From Ectopseudomonas guguanensis (GTDB lineage: Bacteria; Pseudomonadota; Gammaproteobacteria; Pseudomonadales; Pseudomonadaceae), in assembly GCF_900104265.1 (NCBI RefSeq), contig NZ_FNJJ01000007.1, positions 124,131 through 188,130 on the forward strand: DNA of 64,000 bases. Direction: 5' to 3'. Positions 20,716-31,466 of the stretch are shown here, in pieces (the first letter of the stretch is position 1; each line of letters starts with the position of its first letter). The position numbers were made by a program, and so were the translations under genes. The notes under the pieces are model-generated. The model searched no databases, was not told where the DNA came from, and worked only from the letters and a program-made list of their open reading frames with translations.

Positions 20716-21888
20716 TCAGCCTCGTGCCGTCAGATGCCGGGCGATGCCCTTTCTCAGCGGCAGCAGGCCCTGTGCCACGCGCAGCCCGGCGCCGCGCAGC
20801 AGGCGGGCGGGCAGGTGATCGCTGGTGTACAGCTCCACCAGCAGGTTGGTGGCCTGATACAGCGGCCAGGTGGCCAGTCGCAACTGGCGCTCGTAGTGCG
20901 CCAGCGGCGCGCCTGCGCCGATGTCCTGGCGCTTGCCCTGCGCGACGAGCAGCGTGTCGCTGAGCAACTGCACGCCGGTCAGGCCGAAGTTGAAGCCATG
21001 CGCGGTGACCGGATGCATGCCGACCGCGGCATCGCCGAGCAGGGCGCAGCGGTTGCCGACCATGCGCCGCGCGTAGGCACCTACCAGCGGATAGGCGTGG
21101 TGGCTGCTGACCAGCTGCATGGCGCCCAGGCGGCGCTCGAAGCGCCGTTCCATCTCGCGGGCGAAGATCGCTGCGTCCAGTTGCTGCAGGCGTTCGATCT
21201 CGCGCGGCGGCAGGGTCAGCACCACCGAGGATTGCCGGCCATTGAGCGGCAGCAGGGCCAGGGTCTGGCCGTAGCCGAACCATTCCCAGGCCACCTGCTG
21301 GTGGTCGTGCTCGTGCTGCATGCGGCACACCAGCATGGTCTTGCCGAAGTCCTTGAGCTGCGCGCCGATGCCGAGCTGGCGGCGGGTTTCGGAGAAGCGG
21401 CTGTCGGCGGCCACCAGCAGGCGCGGTTGCAGCACCTGGCCATCCTGAAGCACCAGCTTCATCTCGCCCTGGTTTTGCTCGATGGCGCGCACGCCGGTTT
21501 CACACAGCAACTGCACGTCGGCGCATTCGCTTGCGGCCTGGTAGGCGGCGCGGCGAATGGCCTGGTTGGCCACCAGATGGCCGAGGCGCTCGGCGCCGGC
21601 CTGCTCGGCACGGATCTTCAGGGCGAACAGCGAGGGGCCGTTGAACACCTGAGCGTCGCGCAGCACGGCGACATCCTCGGTGGGCAGGCGCTGCCACAGG
21701 CCGAGGCGTTCGAGCAGGGCCTGCGAGCCATGGGTGAGGGCGATCTCGCGGCCGTCGAACGCCGGTTCGGCCAGGGCCTGCTCGGCCTGACGCTCCAGCA
21801 CGACGATGGACAGACCGTGCCCGGACAGGGCGCGGGCCAGGCACAGGCCGGCCGGCCCTGCGCCGACGATGACGATATCGGGTGACAT
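20716..21888 (-). CDS. UbiH/COQ6-family FAD-dependent monooxygenase
   Basis: A 390-residue flavoprotein hydroxylase. The dinucleotide motif IVIVGAGPAGLCLARAL begins at residue 4, DGREIALTHGSQ follows, and the FAD ribityl-binding motif GDAAVGMHPVTAHGFNFGL is near residue 285. The family adds hydroxyl groups to the ubiquinone ring. GREIALTH fits UbiH/UbiF/UbiM relatives, but which ring position is modified cannot be decided. The start at 21888 was chosen because GGAGAG lies upstream and the dinucleotide fold begins at once; a longer frame would add 19 residues. It stands alone rather than with other ubi genes. Confidence 0.87.
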   Translation of the reverse strand: MSPDIVIVGAGPAGLCLARALSGHGLSIVVLERQAEQALAEPAFDGREIALTHGSQALLERLGLWQRLPTEDVAVLRDAQVFNGPSLFALKIRAEQAGAERLGHLVANQAIRRAAYQAASECADVQLLCETGVRAIEQNQGEMKLVLQDGQVLQPRLLVAADSRFSETRRQLGIGAQLKDFGKTMLVCRMQHEHDHQQVAWEWFGYGQTLALLPLNGRQSSVVLTLPPREIERLQQLDAAIFAREMERRFERRLGAMQLVSSHHAYPLVGAYARRMVGNRCALLGDAAVGMHPVTAHGFNFGLTGVQLLSDTLLVAQGKRQDIGAGAPLAHYERQLRLATWPLYQATNLLVELYTSDHLPARLLRGAGLRVAQGLLPLRKGIARHLTARG

Positions 21889-22122
21889 GCTGCAGCTCTC
21901 CGTGCGGATGACCAATGGGGCAGGTGAAATTCGCCAGGTGCCCATGCAAAGTGCGAGTCTAGGTCGCAGCCGGGCTGCAGATATTGTCCGGGGTCATGGC
22001 GAAGGCTGAACGGAGCGTCGCCGAGGTGGCGACTGCCTGTGCCATTGTGCGGTGAAATATTGTTGTTATTACTACTTTGCTCCGGTTGATGGGCGTAATT
22101 TTCGGGTTTATTGTGGTGCGCG

Positions 22123-22137
22123 TTGTCTTAACTACAA
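22123..22137. promoter_or_regulatory. HexR-like operator upstream of glk
   Basis: TTGT-CTTAACT-ACAA matches the published HexR consensus TTGT-N7/8-ACAA and lies about 90 bp upstream of the glk start. HexR is the 2-keto-3-deoxy-6-phosphogluconate-responsive repressor of glucose genes in pseudomonads. The rest of the 338-bp gap (21889-22226) is relatively AT-rich around 22050-22145 and holds no further gene. Confidence 0.65.
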
Positions 22138-22226
22138 AAATAATTCGGGTTTGGAGTCGATAGCATGCCCCCTCTCTCTTCTGTGACAGCCGTTGCGCGA
22201 TGCCCTCTCGCCATGGAGGCGTCGAC

Positions 22227-23189
22227 GTGAAACTGGCTCTGGTCGGCGACATCGGTGGTACCAACGCACGCTTCGCCCTGTGGCGTGACGATCAGCTGGA
22301 GGCGGTGCAGGTCCTGGCGACCGCCGATTTCCCTGGGCCGGAGCAGGCCATCATCGCCTATCTGCAGGCCCAGGGCCTGCCGCTGGGGGCCATAGGCTCG
22401 GTATGCCTGGCCTGTGCCGGGCCGGTCAGCGGCGATCTGTTCCGCTTCACCAACAACCATTGGCGCATCGATCGGGCGGCCTTCTGCGCGGCGCTGCAGA
22501 CCGACGAGCTGCTGATGATCAACGATTTCTCCGCCATGGCCCTGGGCATGACGCGCCTGGCCGAGCACGAGCGGATGCCGGTGTGTGCGGGGCAGGCGCA
22601 GGCAGAGCGGCCGGTGCTGGTGATCGGGGCCGGCACCGGTCTGGGCGTCGGCACGCTGCTGGAACGTCCGGATGGTCGCTGGCTGGTGCTGCCAGGCGAG
22701 GGCGGGCATGTCGACCTGCCCATCGGCAGCCCGCGCGAGGCAGAGCTGTGGCAGATCCTCTATCGACAACTGGGTCACGTGCGGGCCGAAGACGTGCTCA
22801 GCGGCAATGGCCTTCTGGTCCTGTACCGGGCCATGTGCGAGCTGGACGGCCAGCCGCTGCAGCACGCGACGCCGGCGGCGATCACCGCTGCCGGCCTGGC
22901 CGGCGATCCGGTCGCTGCCGAGGTGCTGGAGCAGTTCAGCGTGTGGCTCGGGCGCGTTGCCGGCAACAATGTGCTGACCCTCGGCGCGCGGGGCGGTGTG
23001 TACATCGTCGGCGGCGTGGTGCCGCGTTTTGCCGAGCGCTTTCTCGCCAGCGGTTTTGCCAAGAGCTTCAGCGACAAGGGCTGCATGAGCCATTACCTTG
23101 ACGGCGTCCCGGTGTGGTTGGTGACGGCCGAGTATCCCGGTCTGACGGGTGCCGGCGTGGCCTTGCAACAGAGGGCCGAGGCCGGTTAG
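22227..23189 (+). CDS. glk: Glucokinase
   Basis: A 320-residue ROK-unrelated, group A type glucokinase of normal length. It phosphorylates glucose to glucose-6-phosphate in the cytoplasm for the Entner-Doudoroff pathway. The phosphate motif GDIGGTNARFAL is at residues 7-18, the sugar-binding NDFSAMALG lies near 106, and VIGAGTGLGVG and LPGEGGHVDL follow. The start is GTG at 22227 with GGAGG seven bases upstream; the longer frame from 22200 lacks a good site. It precedes gltR and gltS as in P. aeruginosa, but edd is absent upstream. Confidence 0.95.
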   Translation: MKLALVGDIGGTNARFALWRDDQLEAVQVLATADFPGPEQAIIAYLQAQGLPLGAIGSVCLACAGPVSGDLFRFTNNHWRIDRAAFCAALQTDELLMINDFSAMALGMTRLAEHERMPVCAGQAQAERPVLVIGAGTGLGVGTLLERPDGRWLVLPGEGGHVDLPIGSPREAELWQILYRQLGHVRAEDVLSGNGLLVLYRAMCELDGQPLQHATPAAITAAGLAGDPVAAEVLEQFSVWLGRVAGNNVLTLGARGGVYIVGGVVPRFAERFLASGFAKSFSDKGCMSHYLDGVPVWLVTAEYPGLTGAGVALQQRAEAG

Positions 23190-23245
23190 AACCTGCACCG
23201 ATCCAGGCCCGCATTGCGGCATGAATACAACAAGGACGGCGGACC

Positions 23246-23980
23246 ATGAGCCAGCCCGGCAAATCGATTCTGCTGGTCGATGACGACCAGGAAATACGTG
23301 AACTGCTCGAGACCTACCTGAGCCGCGTCGGCTTTCAGGTGCGTGCCGTGGCCGACGGCGCCGCCTTTCGCCAGAGCCTGTGTGCGGAGTCGGCCGACCT
23401 GGTGATCCTCGATGTCATGCTGCCCGACGAGGACGGCTTCAGCCTGTGCCGCTGGGTGCGCGAACACCAGCGTTTCGCCCAGGTGCCGGTGATCATGCTC
23501 ACCGCCAGCTCCGACGAGGCCGACCGGGTGATTGGCCTGGAGCTGGGCGCCGATGACTACCTCGGCAAGCCGTTCAGCCCGCGCGAGCTGCTGGCGCGGA
23601 TCAAGGCGCTGCTGCGCCGCGCGCAGTTCAGCCAGGAGCGCAGCGGCGAGGTGCTGGTATTCGATGACTGGCGCCTGGACATGATCAGCCACCGCCTGTT
23701 CCACCGCGACGGCGAGGAGGTGATCCTGTCCGGTGCCGACTTCGCCCTGCTCAAGCTGTTTCTCGATCATCCGCAGCAGATACTCGACCGCGACACCATC
23801 GGCAATGCCACCCGTGGCCGCGAGGTGATGCCGCTGGAGCGCATCGTCGACATGGCGGTAAGCCGCCTGCGCCAGCGCCTGCGCGATACCGACAAGCCGC
23901 CGCGGCTGATCCGCACCGTGCGTGGCAGCGGCTACCAGCTGGCGACAACCGTCAGCGTGCAGGCCGGCGATGGCCGCTGA
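23246..23980 (+). CDS. gltR: Two-component response regulator GltR (OmpR family)
   Basis: A 244-residue OmpR/PhoB-type regulator. The receiver domain has the acidic pocket (VDDDQE), the phospho-acceptor aspartate in LVILDVMLPDEDG near residue 53, and the conserved lysine in LGKPFSPREL. The C-terminal winged helix ends with the usual RTVRGSGYQL. In P. aeruginosa GltR controls the adjacent glucose transport operon. The 3' end overlaps gltS by 11 bp, implying translational coupling. Direct TGTAAC repeats upstream of gltB are candidate binding sites. Confidence 0.94.
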   Translation: MSQPGKSILLVDDDQEIRELLETYLSRVGFQVRAVADGAAFRQSLCAESADLVILDVMLPDEDGFSLCRWVREHQRFAQVPVIMLTASSDEADRVIGLELGADDYLGKPFSPRELLARIKALLRRAQFSQERSGEVLVFDDWRLDMISHRLFHRDGEEVILSGADFALLKLFLDHPQQILDRDTIGNATRGREVMPLERIVDMAVSRLRQRLRDTDKPPRLIRTVRGSGYQLATTVSVQAGDGR

Positions 23981-25418
23981 ACGGCGGCGCTGGTTGCCGC
24001 TGCCGCGCTCGCTGCTCGGGCGCATGCTGCTGCTCACCCTGCTGGCGATACTCGCGGCGCAGACGCTGTCCAGTGTGATCTGGCTGTCGCAGTTGCGCGC
24101 CACCCAGCTCGAAGGCCTGGTGACCACGGCGCGCAGCCTGGCCCATTCGATGTCCGCCAGCGTGCGCTACTTCCGCTCCCTGCCGGTGAACTACCGGCCG
24201 CTGGTGCTCGACCAGCTGCGCAGCATGGGCGGCACGCGCTTCGTGGTCAGCGTCAACGACCGCCCGCTGCAGATGAAGCTGCTGCCGCCCACGCCGCGCA
24301 AGCAGGCGGTGACCGAGACGGTCACCGAGGTGCTGCGGCAGGCCCTGGGCAGCGCCGCAGACATCTCGGTGACCTTCGTCAGGCCGGACGATCTGCTGAT
24401 CTTCAACGGCGGCCTGAAGCTCGACGAGCTGCCGCGCTCCTGGGCGCACTACGCGCTGACCCTGGAGCCACTGAACCCGCCGGTGCTGGTGACGCAGATT
24501 CAGCTGGCGCCGGGTGAATGGCTGTACATCGCCTCGCTGCTGCCCGAGCCCTACACTGGCCTGGAGGAGCCCATCCTGCCCACCCAGCAGCTGTGGTTCA
24601 TCCTCCTGACCAGTGCCTTTTTGCTGCTGTTCATCGGTCTGCTGGTGCACCTGCAGAGCCGTCCGCTCAAGCGCCTGGCGCGCACTGCGCGGCACCTGTC
24701 GCTGGGCGCGGAAGTGGAGCCGGTGGCCGAAGGCGGTGGCCGCGAGGTGGTGGAAGTGGCGCGTGCCTTCAACGCCATGCGCGAGCGCATCAGCCGCTAC
24801 CTGACCGAGCGCAGCCAGTTGTTCAGCGCCATTTCCCACGACCTGCGCACGCCGATCACGCGCCTGCGCCTGCGCGTCGAGCTGCTCGACGACGAGAGCC
24901 TGCAGGCCAAGTTCGGCCGCGATCTGGACGATCTCGAGCTGCTGGTCAAGGGCGCGCTGCAGTGCGTGAAGGACACCGACATTCACGAGAACATCGAGCC
25001 GGTCGACCTCAATTACCTGCTGCACGGGCTGATCGAACCCTACCTCGGCTCGGGCCGCGTCACCCTCGATGGTGCCGCGCGTGATCTTTATCCCGGCAAG
25101 CCGCTGGCCTTGCGCCGTTGCATCGGCAATCTGCTGGACAACGCGCTGAAGTATGGCGAGCGCGCGCACCTGCACATCGAGGATGACGCCGAGGCATTCG
25201 TCCTGCATGTCGATGACGAGGGGCCGGGTGTGCCCGAGCAGAAGCTCGAGCAGGTGTTCGAGCCGCACTTTCGCCTGGCCAGCCAGCAGCAGGGCTACGG
25301 CATGGGCCTGGGCATCGCACGCAACCTGGCGCACAGCCACGGCGGCGAGCTGAGCCTGCGCAACCTGCGTGACGGCGGGCTGCGCGTCACCCTCTGGCTA
25401 CCGCGCCAATCCCGTTGA
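23970..25418 (+). CDS. gltS: Sensor histidine kinase GltS
   Basis: A 482-residue membrane histidine kinase. TM1 lies near residues 18-40 and TM2 near 209-230, bracketing a periplasmic sensor region. A HAMP linker follows (SRPLKRLARTARHLSLG), then the H-box with the phospho-accepting histidine in FSAISHDLRTPITRLRLR. The N-box (RRCIGNLLDNALKYG) and G-boxes (DDEGPGVP, GMGLGIA) are intact. It is the partner of GltR by overlap and by conserved synteny. Glucose or a glucose oxidation product is the likely signal, from work on the P. aeruginosa system. Confidence 0.93.
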   Translation: MAAERRRWLPLPRSLLGRMLLLTLLAILAAQTLSSVIWLSQLRATQLEGLVTTARSLAHSMSASVRYFRSLPVNYRPLVLDQLRSMGGTRFVVSVNDRPLQMKLLPPTPRKQAVTETVTEVLRQALGSAADISVTFVRPDDLLIFNGGLKLDELPRSWAHYALTLEPLNPPVLVTQIQLAPGEWLYIASLLPEPYTGLEEPILPTQQLWFILLTSAFLLLFIGLLVHLQSRPLKRLARTARHLSLGAEVEPVAEGGGREVVEVARAFNAMRERISRYLTERSQLFSAISHDLRTPITRLRLRVELLDDESLQAKFGRDLDDLELLVKGALQCVKDTDIHENIEPVDLNYLLHGLIEPYLGSGRVTLDGAARDLYPGKPLALRRCIGNLLDNALKYGERAHLHIEDDAEAFVLHVDDEGPGVPEQKLEQVFEPHFRLASQQQGYGMGLGIARNLAHSHGGELSLRNLRDGGLRVTLWLPRQSR

Positions 25419-25473
25419 ATTTGCGCTCGTGAGCCCTCGCGTCGAACCGCAGAATGCGCGGCGTGCAGCCTCA

Positions 25474-25531
25474 TGTAACGTGCCGGAGCCACTTTGTAAC
25501 GGCCTGGTGACTTTCCAATACCCTTTGTTAC
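25474..25531. promoter_or_regulatory. Tandem TGTAAC sites upstream of gltB (candidate GltR operator)
   Basis: TGTAACGTGCCGG (25474) and TGTAACGGCCTGG (25495) are direct repeats 21 bp apart, two helical turns, followed by an inverted TGTTAC at about 25526. OmpR-family regulators bind tandem direct repeats, so this is a reasonable GltR target. It lies about 90-145 bp upstream of gltB. Confidence 0.5.
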
Positions 25532-25619
25532 CCCTGCCACATTGGGGGCTGGGTAGACTCGTTCGCAATGCAAGCACCACGACTTGCTCGCGAATAACAA
25601 CAACAAGGTGTCTCATCCC

Positions 25620-26873
25620 ATGAAAGCGATCTCTCGCCTGTCCTGTGCCATCTCCCTCGCAGTCCTGCTGCCCCTGTCCGCCACTGCCGGTGAAGTCGAA
25701 GTGCTGCACTGGTGGACCTCCGGTGGTGAAAAACGCGCTGCCGATACCCTGCAGAAACTGGTCGAAGCCCAGGGCCACAAATGGAAGGATTTCGCCGTTG
25801 CCGGCGGCGGTGGCGAAGCGGCCATGACCGTGTTGAAAACTCGCGCCGTGTCCGGCAACCCGCCTGCGGCCGCACAGATCAAGGGCCCGGATATCCAGGA
25901 ATGGGGTGAGCTGGGCCTGCTCGCCGATCTCAACGATGTCGCCGCCGAGCAAAAGTGGGATGACCTGCTGCCGCCACAGGTGGTGGACGTGATGAAGTAC
26001 CAGGGCGATTACGTGGCGGTGCCGGTCAACGTGCACCGGGTCAACTGGTTGTGGATCAACCCACAGGTATTCGAGAAGGCGGGCGCCACGCCGCCGACCA
26101 CCCTCGACGAATTCTTCGCCGCCGCCGACAAGCTCAAGGCGGCCGGCTTCATCGCCATCGCCCACGGCGGCCAGCCCTGGCAGGACGGCACCGTGTTCGA
26201 AGACCTGGCCTTCAGCATTCTCGGCCCCGAGGGCTTTCGCAAGGCCTTCGTCGAGCAGGACCGCGCGACCCTGACCGGCGACAAGATGGTCGAGGTGTTC
26301 GCCGCCCTGCAGAAGCTGCGCGGCTACATCGACGCCGACGCCGCCGGGCGCGACTGGAACAGCGCCACCGGCATGGTGATCGACGGCAAGGCCGGCATGC
26401 AGATCATGGGCGACTGGGCCAAGAGCGAGTGGACCGCCGCCGGCAAGGTGGCTGGCAAGGACTACGAATGCCTGGCCTTCCCCGGCACCCAGGGCAGCTT
26501 CGCCTTCAACATCGACTCGCTGGCCATGTTCAAGCTGAGCAACGCCGACAACCGCAAGGCCCAGGAAGACCTGGCGCGCACGGTGATGGGCAACGAGTTC
26601 CAGGAGTTCTTCAACCAGAACAAGGGCTCGATCCCGGTGCGCATGGACCAGGACATGAGCAGCTTCGACGCCTGCGCGCAGAAGTCCATGGCCGACTTCA
26701 AGGACGCCGCCGCCGGTGGCGGTCTGCAGCCGAGCCTGGCCCACGGCATGGCCGCGTCCAGCTACGTGCAGGGCGCGGTGTTCGACGTGGTGACCAACTT
26801 CTTCAACGACCCCAAGGCCGACCCCAAGCGTGCCGCCCAGCAGTTGGCGGCGGCGATCCAGGCGGTGCAGTGA
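25620..26873 (+). CDS. gltB: Glucose/mannose ABC transporter periplasmic binding protein
   Basis: A 417-residue solute-binding protein of the family-1 sugar type. The signal peptide ([14 protein letters not shown]) is followed by [23 protein letters not shown], a classic sugar-SBP start. It captures glucose in the periplasm for the GltFGK transporter. The gene follows gltS by about 200 bp, with candidate regulator sites between them. The following permease is 205 bp away across a REP pair, an unusual break in this operon that may affect how evenly the genes are expressed. Confidence 0.95.
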   Translation: MKAISRLSCAISLAVLLPLSATAGEVEVLHWWTSGGEKRAADTLQKLVEAQGHKWKDFAVAGGGGEAAMTVLKTRAVSGNPPAAAQIKGPDIQEWGELGLLADLNDVAAEQKWDDLLPPQVVDVMKYQGDYVAVPVNVHRVNWLWINPQVFEKAGATPPTTLDEFFAAADKLKAAGFIAIAHGGQPWQDGTVFEDLAFSILGPEGFRKAFVEQDRATLTGDKMVEVFAALQKLRGYIDADAAGRDWNSATGMVIDGKAGMQIMGDWAKSEWTAAGKVAGKDYECLAFPGTQGSFAFNIDSLAMFKLSNADNRKAQEDLARTVMGNEFQEFFNQNKGSIPVRMDQDMSSFDACAQKSMADFKDAAAGGGLQPSLAHGMAASSYVQGAVFDVVTNFFNDPKADPKRAAQQLAAAIQAVQ

Positions 26874-26902
26874 GGGGCTGGGCCGCCTAGCCGGCCCTTG
26901 CC

Positions 26903-27040
26903 GTAGGGCGGGTGCAACCCGCCGGTTTCTCTGACTGACCCAGGTGCGTGCCCCCGGTACGCGCCACGGGATCGGCCGCGCCGCGTTCCGCAGCGCTGTC
27001 TTTCGCACTGGCGGCGGATGGCGGGTTACACCCGCCCTAC
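26903..27040. repeat. REP pair, family GTAGGGCGGGTGCAACCCGCC, between gltB and gltF
   Basis: A GTAGGGCGGGTGCAACCCGCC copy at 26903-26923 faces GGCGGGTTACACCCGCCCTAC at 27020-27040. The pair encloses about 95 bp without a gene. It occupies most of the gltB-gltF gap and could form a large hairpin in the operon transcript. Confidence 0.88.
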
Positions 27041-27078
27041 GGGCTGCGCAAGAAGTTCGCAATACGGAGTTCATCTAC

Positions 27079-27987
27079 ATGAGTTCAAACGCAGTCATCA
27101 CCAAAGCCTCACCGCTGGATGCCCTGCAGCGCTGGCTGCCCAAGCTGGTGCTGGCGCCGAGCATGGTCATCGTGCTGGTGGGCTTCTACGGCTACATCGG
27201 CTGGACCTTCCTGCTGTCGTTCACCAATTCGCGCTTCATGCCCAGCTACAACTTCGTCGGGCTGCAGCAGTACGCGCGGCTGTGGGACAACGACCGCTGG
27301 TGGGTGGCGAGCCAGAATCTGCTGGTGTTCGGTGGGCTGTTCATCGCCATCAGCCTGGCCATCGGCGTGCTGCTGGCGGTGCTGCTGGACCAGCGCATCC
27401 GCCGCGAAGGCTTCATTCGCACCATCTTTCTCTACCCCATGGCGCTGTCGATGATCGTCACCGGCACCGCCTGGAAGTGGCTGCTCAACCCCGGCCTGGG
27501 CCTGGACAAGCTGCTGCGTGACTGGGGCTGGGAGGGCTTTCGCTTCGACTGGCTGGTGGACCCGGATCGCGTCGTCTACTGCCTGGTGATGGCCGCCGTG
27601 TGGCAGTCATCGGGCTTCGTCATGGCGCTGTTTCTCGCCGGCCTGCGCAGCGTCGATCAGTCGATCATCCGCGCCGCCCAGGTCGACGGCGCCAGCCTGC
27701 CGAGCATCTACCTGCGCATCGTGCTGCCGAGCCTGGGCCCGGTGTTCTTCAGCGCGCTGATGATCCTCGCGCATATCGCCATCAAGAGTTTCGACCTCGT
27801 CGCCTCGATGACCGCCGGCGGCCCCGGCTATGCCTCCGACCTGCCGGCGATGTTCATGTACGCCCACACCTTCACCCGCGGCCAGATGGGCCTCGGCGCC
27901 GCCAGCGCGATGCTGATGCTCGGCGCGGTGCTGGCGATCCTGGTGCCGTATCTGTATTCCGAACTGCGAGGTAAACGCCATGACTAA
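27079..27987 (+). CDS. gltF: Glucose ABC transporter permease
   Basis: A 302-residue MalF-type permease with six hydrophobic segments. The coupling EAA loop is in RAAQVDGASLPSIYLRIVLPSLGP. It forms the membrane channel with GltG and receives energy from GltK. The start at 27079 has GGAG upstream; in-frame codons further upstream are REP sequence. Its stop overlaps the presumed gltG start. Confidence 0.94.
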   Translation: MSSNAVITKASPLDALQRWLPKLVLAPSMVIVLVGFYGYIGWTFLLSFTNSRFMPSYNFVGLQQYARLWDNDRWWVASQNLLVFGGLFIAISLAIGVLLAVLLDQRIRREGFIRTIFLYPMALSMIVTGTAWKWLLNPGLGLDKLLRDWGWEGFRFDWLVDPDRVVYCLVMAAVWQSSGFVMALFLAGLRSVDQSIIRAAQVDGASLPSIYLRIVLPSLGPVFFSALMILAHIAIKSFDLVASMTAGGPGYASDLPAMFMYAHTFTRGQMGLGAASAMLMLGAVLAILVPYLYSELRGKRHD

Positions 27988-28885
27988 TGCGAGCGTCGCG
28001 CAGCGACGATCTTCTGATGTCCTTCTCCCCCCGGGAGAAGGTGGCGCGAAGCGCCGGATGAGGGCAGTTAGCCTCAGCCGCCTGGCCATCCACGCCACCC
28101 TGATCCTGGCCTGCGCGGTGTACCTGGTACCGTTGCTGGTGATGCTGCTGACCAGCTTCAAGACCCCCGACGACATCCGCAGCGGCAACCTGCTGTCGAT
28201 CCCGGACGTGTTCACCGTGATCGGCTGGGTCAAGGCCTGGGACGGCGTCGGCGGCTACTTCTGGAACTCGGTGAAGATCACCATCCCGGCGGTGCTGATC
28301 TCCACGCTGCTCGGCGCACTGAACGGCTACGTGCTGGCCATGTGGCGCTTTCGCGGCTCGCAGCTGTTCTTCGGCCTGCTGCTGTTCGGCTGCTTCCTGC
28401 CGTTCCAGGTGATCCTGCTGCCGGCGTCCTTCACCCTCGGCCAGCTCGGCCTGGCCAACACCACCGAAGGCCTGGTGCTGGTGCATGTGGTCTACGGCCT
28501 GGCCTTCACCACGCTGTTCTTCCGCAACTTCTACGTGAGCATTCCCGAGGCGCTGGTGCGCGCCGCGCGCCTCGACGGCGCCGGCTTCTTCACCATCTTC
28601 GGGCGCATCCTGCTGCCGATGTCGGTGCCGACCATCATGGTCTGCCTGATCTGGCAGTTCACCCAGATCTGGAACGACTTCCTGTTCGGCGTGGTGTTCG
28701 CCAGCGGCGACACCCAGCCGATCACCGTGGCGCTGAACAACCTGGTCAACACCAGCACCGGGGCCAAGGAATACAACGTCGACATGGCCGCGGCGATGAT
28801 CGCCGGGCTGCCCACTCTGCTGGTCTACATCCTGGCCGGTAAATATTTCCTGCGCGGCCTAACCGCCGGCGCGGTGAAAGGCTGA
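27980..28885 (+). CDS. gltG: Glucose ABC transporter permease
   Basis: A 301-residue MalG-type permease with six transmembrane segments and the EAA loop ALVRAARLDGAGFFTIFGRILLP. The start at 27980 overlaps the gltF stop, implying coupling. Residues 15-27 are encoded by a short repeated element (28021-28064), which leaves a basic, Gly-rich cytoplasmic extension before the first membrane helix (AIHATLILACAVYLVPLLVML). An in-frame ATG at 28058, after the repeat, would restore a more usual N-terminus but has no evident ribosome binding site. Confidence 0.93.
   Translation: MTNASVAQRRSSDVLLPPGEGGAKRRMRAVSLSRLAIHATLILACAVYLVPLLVMLLTSFKTPDDIRSGNLLSIPDVFTVIGWVKAWDGVGGYFWNSVKITIPAVLISTLLGALNGYVLAMWRFRGSQLFFGLLLFGCFLPFQVILLPASFTLGQLGLANTTEGLVLVHVVYGLAFTTLFFRNFYVSIPEALVRAARLDGAGFFTIFGRILLPMSVPTIMVCLIWQFTQIWNDFLFGVVFASGDTQPITVALNNLVNTSTGAKEYNVDMAAAMIAGLPTLLVYILAGKYFLRGLTAGAVKG
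28021..28064. repeat. Repeat element embedded in frame in the gltG N-terminus
   Basis: CCTTCTCCCCCCGGGAGAAGG is a palindrome followed by GGCGCGAAGCGCC, a second palindrome, then GGATGAGGG. This two-hairpin layout is characteristic of a dispersed intergenic repeat seen in many pseudomonad genomes. Here it is read through as coding sequence without a stop. Confidence 0.7.
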
Positions 28886-28909
28886 CGCCTTCAAGATTGG
28901 AGAAATGAC

Positions 28910-30055
28910 ATGGCTACCCTCGAACTGCGCAACGTCAACAAATCCTACGGCAGCGGCCTGGCGGACACCCTGAAGAACATTGAACTGGCCATCGACTCCG
29001 GCGAGTTCCTGATCCTGGTCGGCCCCTCCGGCTGCGGCAAATCCACCCTGATGAACTGCATCGCCGGCCTGGAGGACATCAGCGGCGGGGCGATTCTGGT
29101 CGACGGCGCCGACATCAGCGGCATGAGCCCCAAGGATCGCGACATCGCCATGGTGTTCCAGTCCTATGCGCTGTACCCGACCATGACGGTGAAGGACAAC
29201 ATCGCCTTCGGCCTGAAGATGCGCAAGCTGCCGCCAGCCGAGATCGAGGCCGAGGTAGCGCGCGTGGCCAAGCTGCTGCAGATCGAGCACCTGCTGTCAC
29301 GCAAGCCTGGCCAGCTCTCCGGCGGCCAGCAGCAGCGCGTGGCCATGGGCCGGGCGCTGGCGCGGCGGCCGAAGATCTACCTGTTCGACGAACCTTTGTC
29401 GAACCTCGACGCCAAGCTGCGAGTCGAAATGCGCACCGAGATCAAGCTGATGCACCAGCGTCTGAAGACCACCACGGTGTACGTCACTCACGACCAGATC
29501 GAGGCCATGACCCTGGGCGACAAGGTGGCGGTAATGAAGGACGGCATCATCCAGCAGTTCGGTACCCCGCAGGAAATCTACAACGACCCGGCCAACCAGT
29601 TCGTCGCCAGCTTCATCGGTTCGCCGCCGATGAACTTCATCCCGCTGCGCACGCAGGTGCGCGATGGCCAGTGCCTTGGTCTGCTCGACTCCGGGCAGGC
29701 GCGCTGCGAGCTGTCACTGGGCGCGGCGGGGGAGCTGGAAGGGCGCGAGCTGATCCTCGGCGTGCGTCCCGAGCAGATCCAGCTGGCCGGTGCGGCTGCC
29801 ACGCTGCCGAGCCTGCGCGCCGAGGTCGAGGTGGTCGAGCCGACCGGTCCGGACACCCTGGTGTTCGTCAGCCTCAACCAGACCAAGGTGTGCTGCCGCC
29901 TGGCGCCGGATGCCGCACCGCAGGCTGGCACCAGCCTGGACCTGCAGTTCGAGCCGGCGCGCGTGCTGCTGTTCGACGCGGCCAGCGGCGAGCGCCTGCG
30001 CCCGGGAAAGCGTCAAGCCACTGACAACAAGGTGGCGCAGTTGAAGAGAGGTTAG
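28910..30055 (+). CDS. gltK: Glucose ABC transporter ATP-binding protein (MalK/UgpC type)
   Basis: A 381-residue ATPase. Walker [11 protein letters not shown] is near residue 39, the signature [15 protein letters not shown] follows, then Walker [15 protein letters not shown] and the switch histidine in [11 protein letters not shown]. The C-terminal regulatory MOP-type domain (about 240-365) includes VRPEQIQL. It energises GltFG. The start at 28910 has GGAG nine bases upstream. The gene is followed by a REP pair and oprB. Confidence 0.95.
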   Translation: MATLELRNVNKSYGSGLADTLKNIELAIDSGEFLILVGPSGCGKSTLMNCIAGLEDISGGAILVDGADISGMSPKDRDIAMVFQSYALYPTMTVKDNIAFGLKMRKLPPAEIEAEVARVAKLLQIEHLLSRKPGQLSGGQQQRVAMGRALARRPKIYLFDEPLSNLDAKLRVEMRTEIKLMHQRLKTTTVYVTHDQIEAMTLGDKVAVMKDGIIQQFGTPQEIYNDPANQFVASFIGSPPMNFIPLRTQVRDGQCLGLLDSGQARCELSLGAAGELEGRELILGVRPEQIQLAGAAATLPSLRAEVEVVEPTGPDTLVFVSLNQTKVCCRLAPDAAPQAGTSLDLQFEPARVLLFDAASGERLRPGKRQATDNKVAQLKRG

Positions 30056-30071
30056 TGCGCGTCGTAACTGC

Positions 30072-30137
30072 GGTGCGCACGGCGCACCCTACGAGCCAGC
30101 GCGTATGGCGTATCACCTAGGGTGCGCCGTGCGCAGC
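30072..30137. repeat. REP pair between gltK and oprB
   Basis: GGTGCGCACGGCGCACCCTAC (30072-30092) and GGGTGCGCCGTGCGCAGC (about 30118-30137) are two copies in opposite orientation. They fill most of the 156-bp gap upstream of oprB. Confidence 0.88.
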
Positions 30138-30193
30138 AAGGAAACGAAAAAAAACCGGCGCTGCGGCGGCTATCCGCAGCATTCGCTCAATAA

Positions 30194-31459
<1,266 letters not shown>

Positions 31460-31466
31460 CCTGAAG

